Shown here: positions 5,237 to 5,333 of the stretch, piece by piece | Layout of the letters: every line of letters begins with the position of its first letter | How positions within the stretch are numbered: the first letter of the stretch is position 1 | Assembly (NCBI GenBank): GCA_009785545.1 | Contig: WQWD01000187.1 | Coordinates: 1-5,333 of the forward strand | DNA from: Treponema sp. | GTDB taxonomy: Bacteria > Spirochaetota > Spirochaetia > Treponematales > Breznakiellaceae | Length of the DNA stretch: 5,333 nucleotides | Direction of reading: 5' to 3' | Translations under genes and position numbers: made by a program | Notes under the pieces: generated by a model | The model's input: the letters and a program-made list of their open reading frames with translations, nothing else | Told to the model about the DNA's origin: nothing | The model's database searches: none

Positions 5237-5333
5237 CACCTTCTTAAATTTGCAAGAGTTTCTTTTAATGTTTCATGTTTTACCAAAGTAACATCAAATT
5301 TGAAAATTTTAAAGACAATTTGAATACAAAACC
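5236..5333 (-). CDS. Possible C-terminal end of an unidentified convergent gene (partial)
   Basis: On the minus strand one frame is open from the right edge for 31 codons and ends at TGA (5236-5238). The last residues read FDVTLVKHETLKETLANLRR, which has the look of a real amphipathic, charged C-terminal helix. The preceding residues (FCIQIVFKIFK) are hydrophobic and come from very AT-rich DNA, so they are less convincing. The family is not recognised. The stop codon coincides with the terminal TGA of the 121-bp element, suggesting the element supplied the stop. The whole frame could be chance given its length. Confidence 0.4.
   Translation of the reverse strand, partial: FCIQIVFKIFKFDVTLVKHETLKETLANLRR

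Larger units (their letters stand above)
5118..5238. repeat. 121-bp MITE/REP-like element with terminal inverted repeats and three stem-loops
   Basis: The left end TGAGGCTTTTTCAAAACT (5118-5135) and the reverse complement of the right end (5221-5238), TGAGCCTTTTTCAAAACT, agree at 17 of 18 bases. The same arm motif recurs twice inside in alternating orientation (5138-5152 and 5200-5215), so each end folds as its own hairpin, with a third palindrome between them. There is no room for a protein of its own. No clear target-site duplication is visible; only ACC or CC-type flanks can be suggested. Small elements of this build are usually mobilised in trans or act as transcript-end structures. Calling it mobile is inference until other copies are found. 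Confidence 0.6.

Overview
The window looks like chromosomal DNA from a low-to-moderate GC Firmicute, probably a clostridial lineage. The reasons are AG-rich Shine-Dalgarno sites, AT-rich intergenic DNA, and protein types typical of Clostridia. No rRNA, tRNA, CRISPR array or recognisable transposase is present. The genus is not determined.

Left block (1-3265, minus strand). Three genes are packed as one transcription unit: an Lrp/AsnC-family regulator (2759-3265), a class I/II PLP aminotransferase (1602-2762, overlapping the regulator by an ATGA), and the first half of carB, the carbamoyl-phosphate synthase large subunit (1-1586, cut by the window edge). The unit joins an amino-acid-sensing regulator, an amino-acid-converting enzyme and an enzyme feeding arginine and pyrimidine synthesis. 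No carA (glutaminase subunit) precedes carB, which is notable. The upstream region (3266-3400) holds two candidate minus-strand promoters and a 10-bp motif repeated exactly 60 bp apart, which suits autoregulation by the Lrp-type protein.

Middle (3401-4177). An AT-rich spacer with phased A/T tracts and an 8-bp inverted repeat leads to a plus-strand gene for a small ORF6N-domain protein (3553-4104), of the phage antirepressor-associated DNA-binding type. Inside it is a perfect 12-bp-arm palindrome lying on what may be a short internal duplication.

Right block (4178-5333). A possible 22-codon small ORF ends in an ATGA overlap with a ten-helix EamA/DMT-family transporter gene (4243-5160). The end of that gene runs into a compact 121-bp element (5118-5238) with 18-bp terminal inverted repeats (17/18 identical) and three consecutive stem-loops. 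It looks like a MITE- or REP-like non-coding repeat. The probable tail of a convergent minus-strand gene (5236-5333) stops exactly at the other end of the element. The element is therefore wedged between two converging genes, supplying the last 13 residues of the transporter and the stop codon of the opposite gene.

The least ordinary items are the 121-bp element, the Lrp-aminotransferase-carB linkage without carA, and the palindrome in the ORF6N gene.
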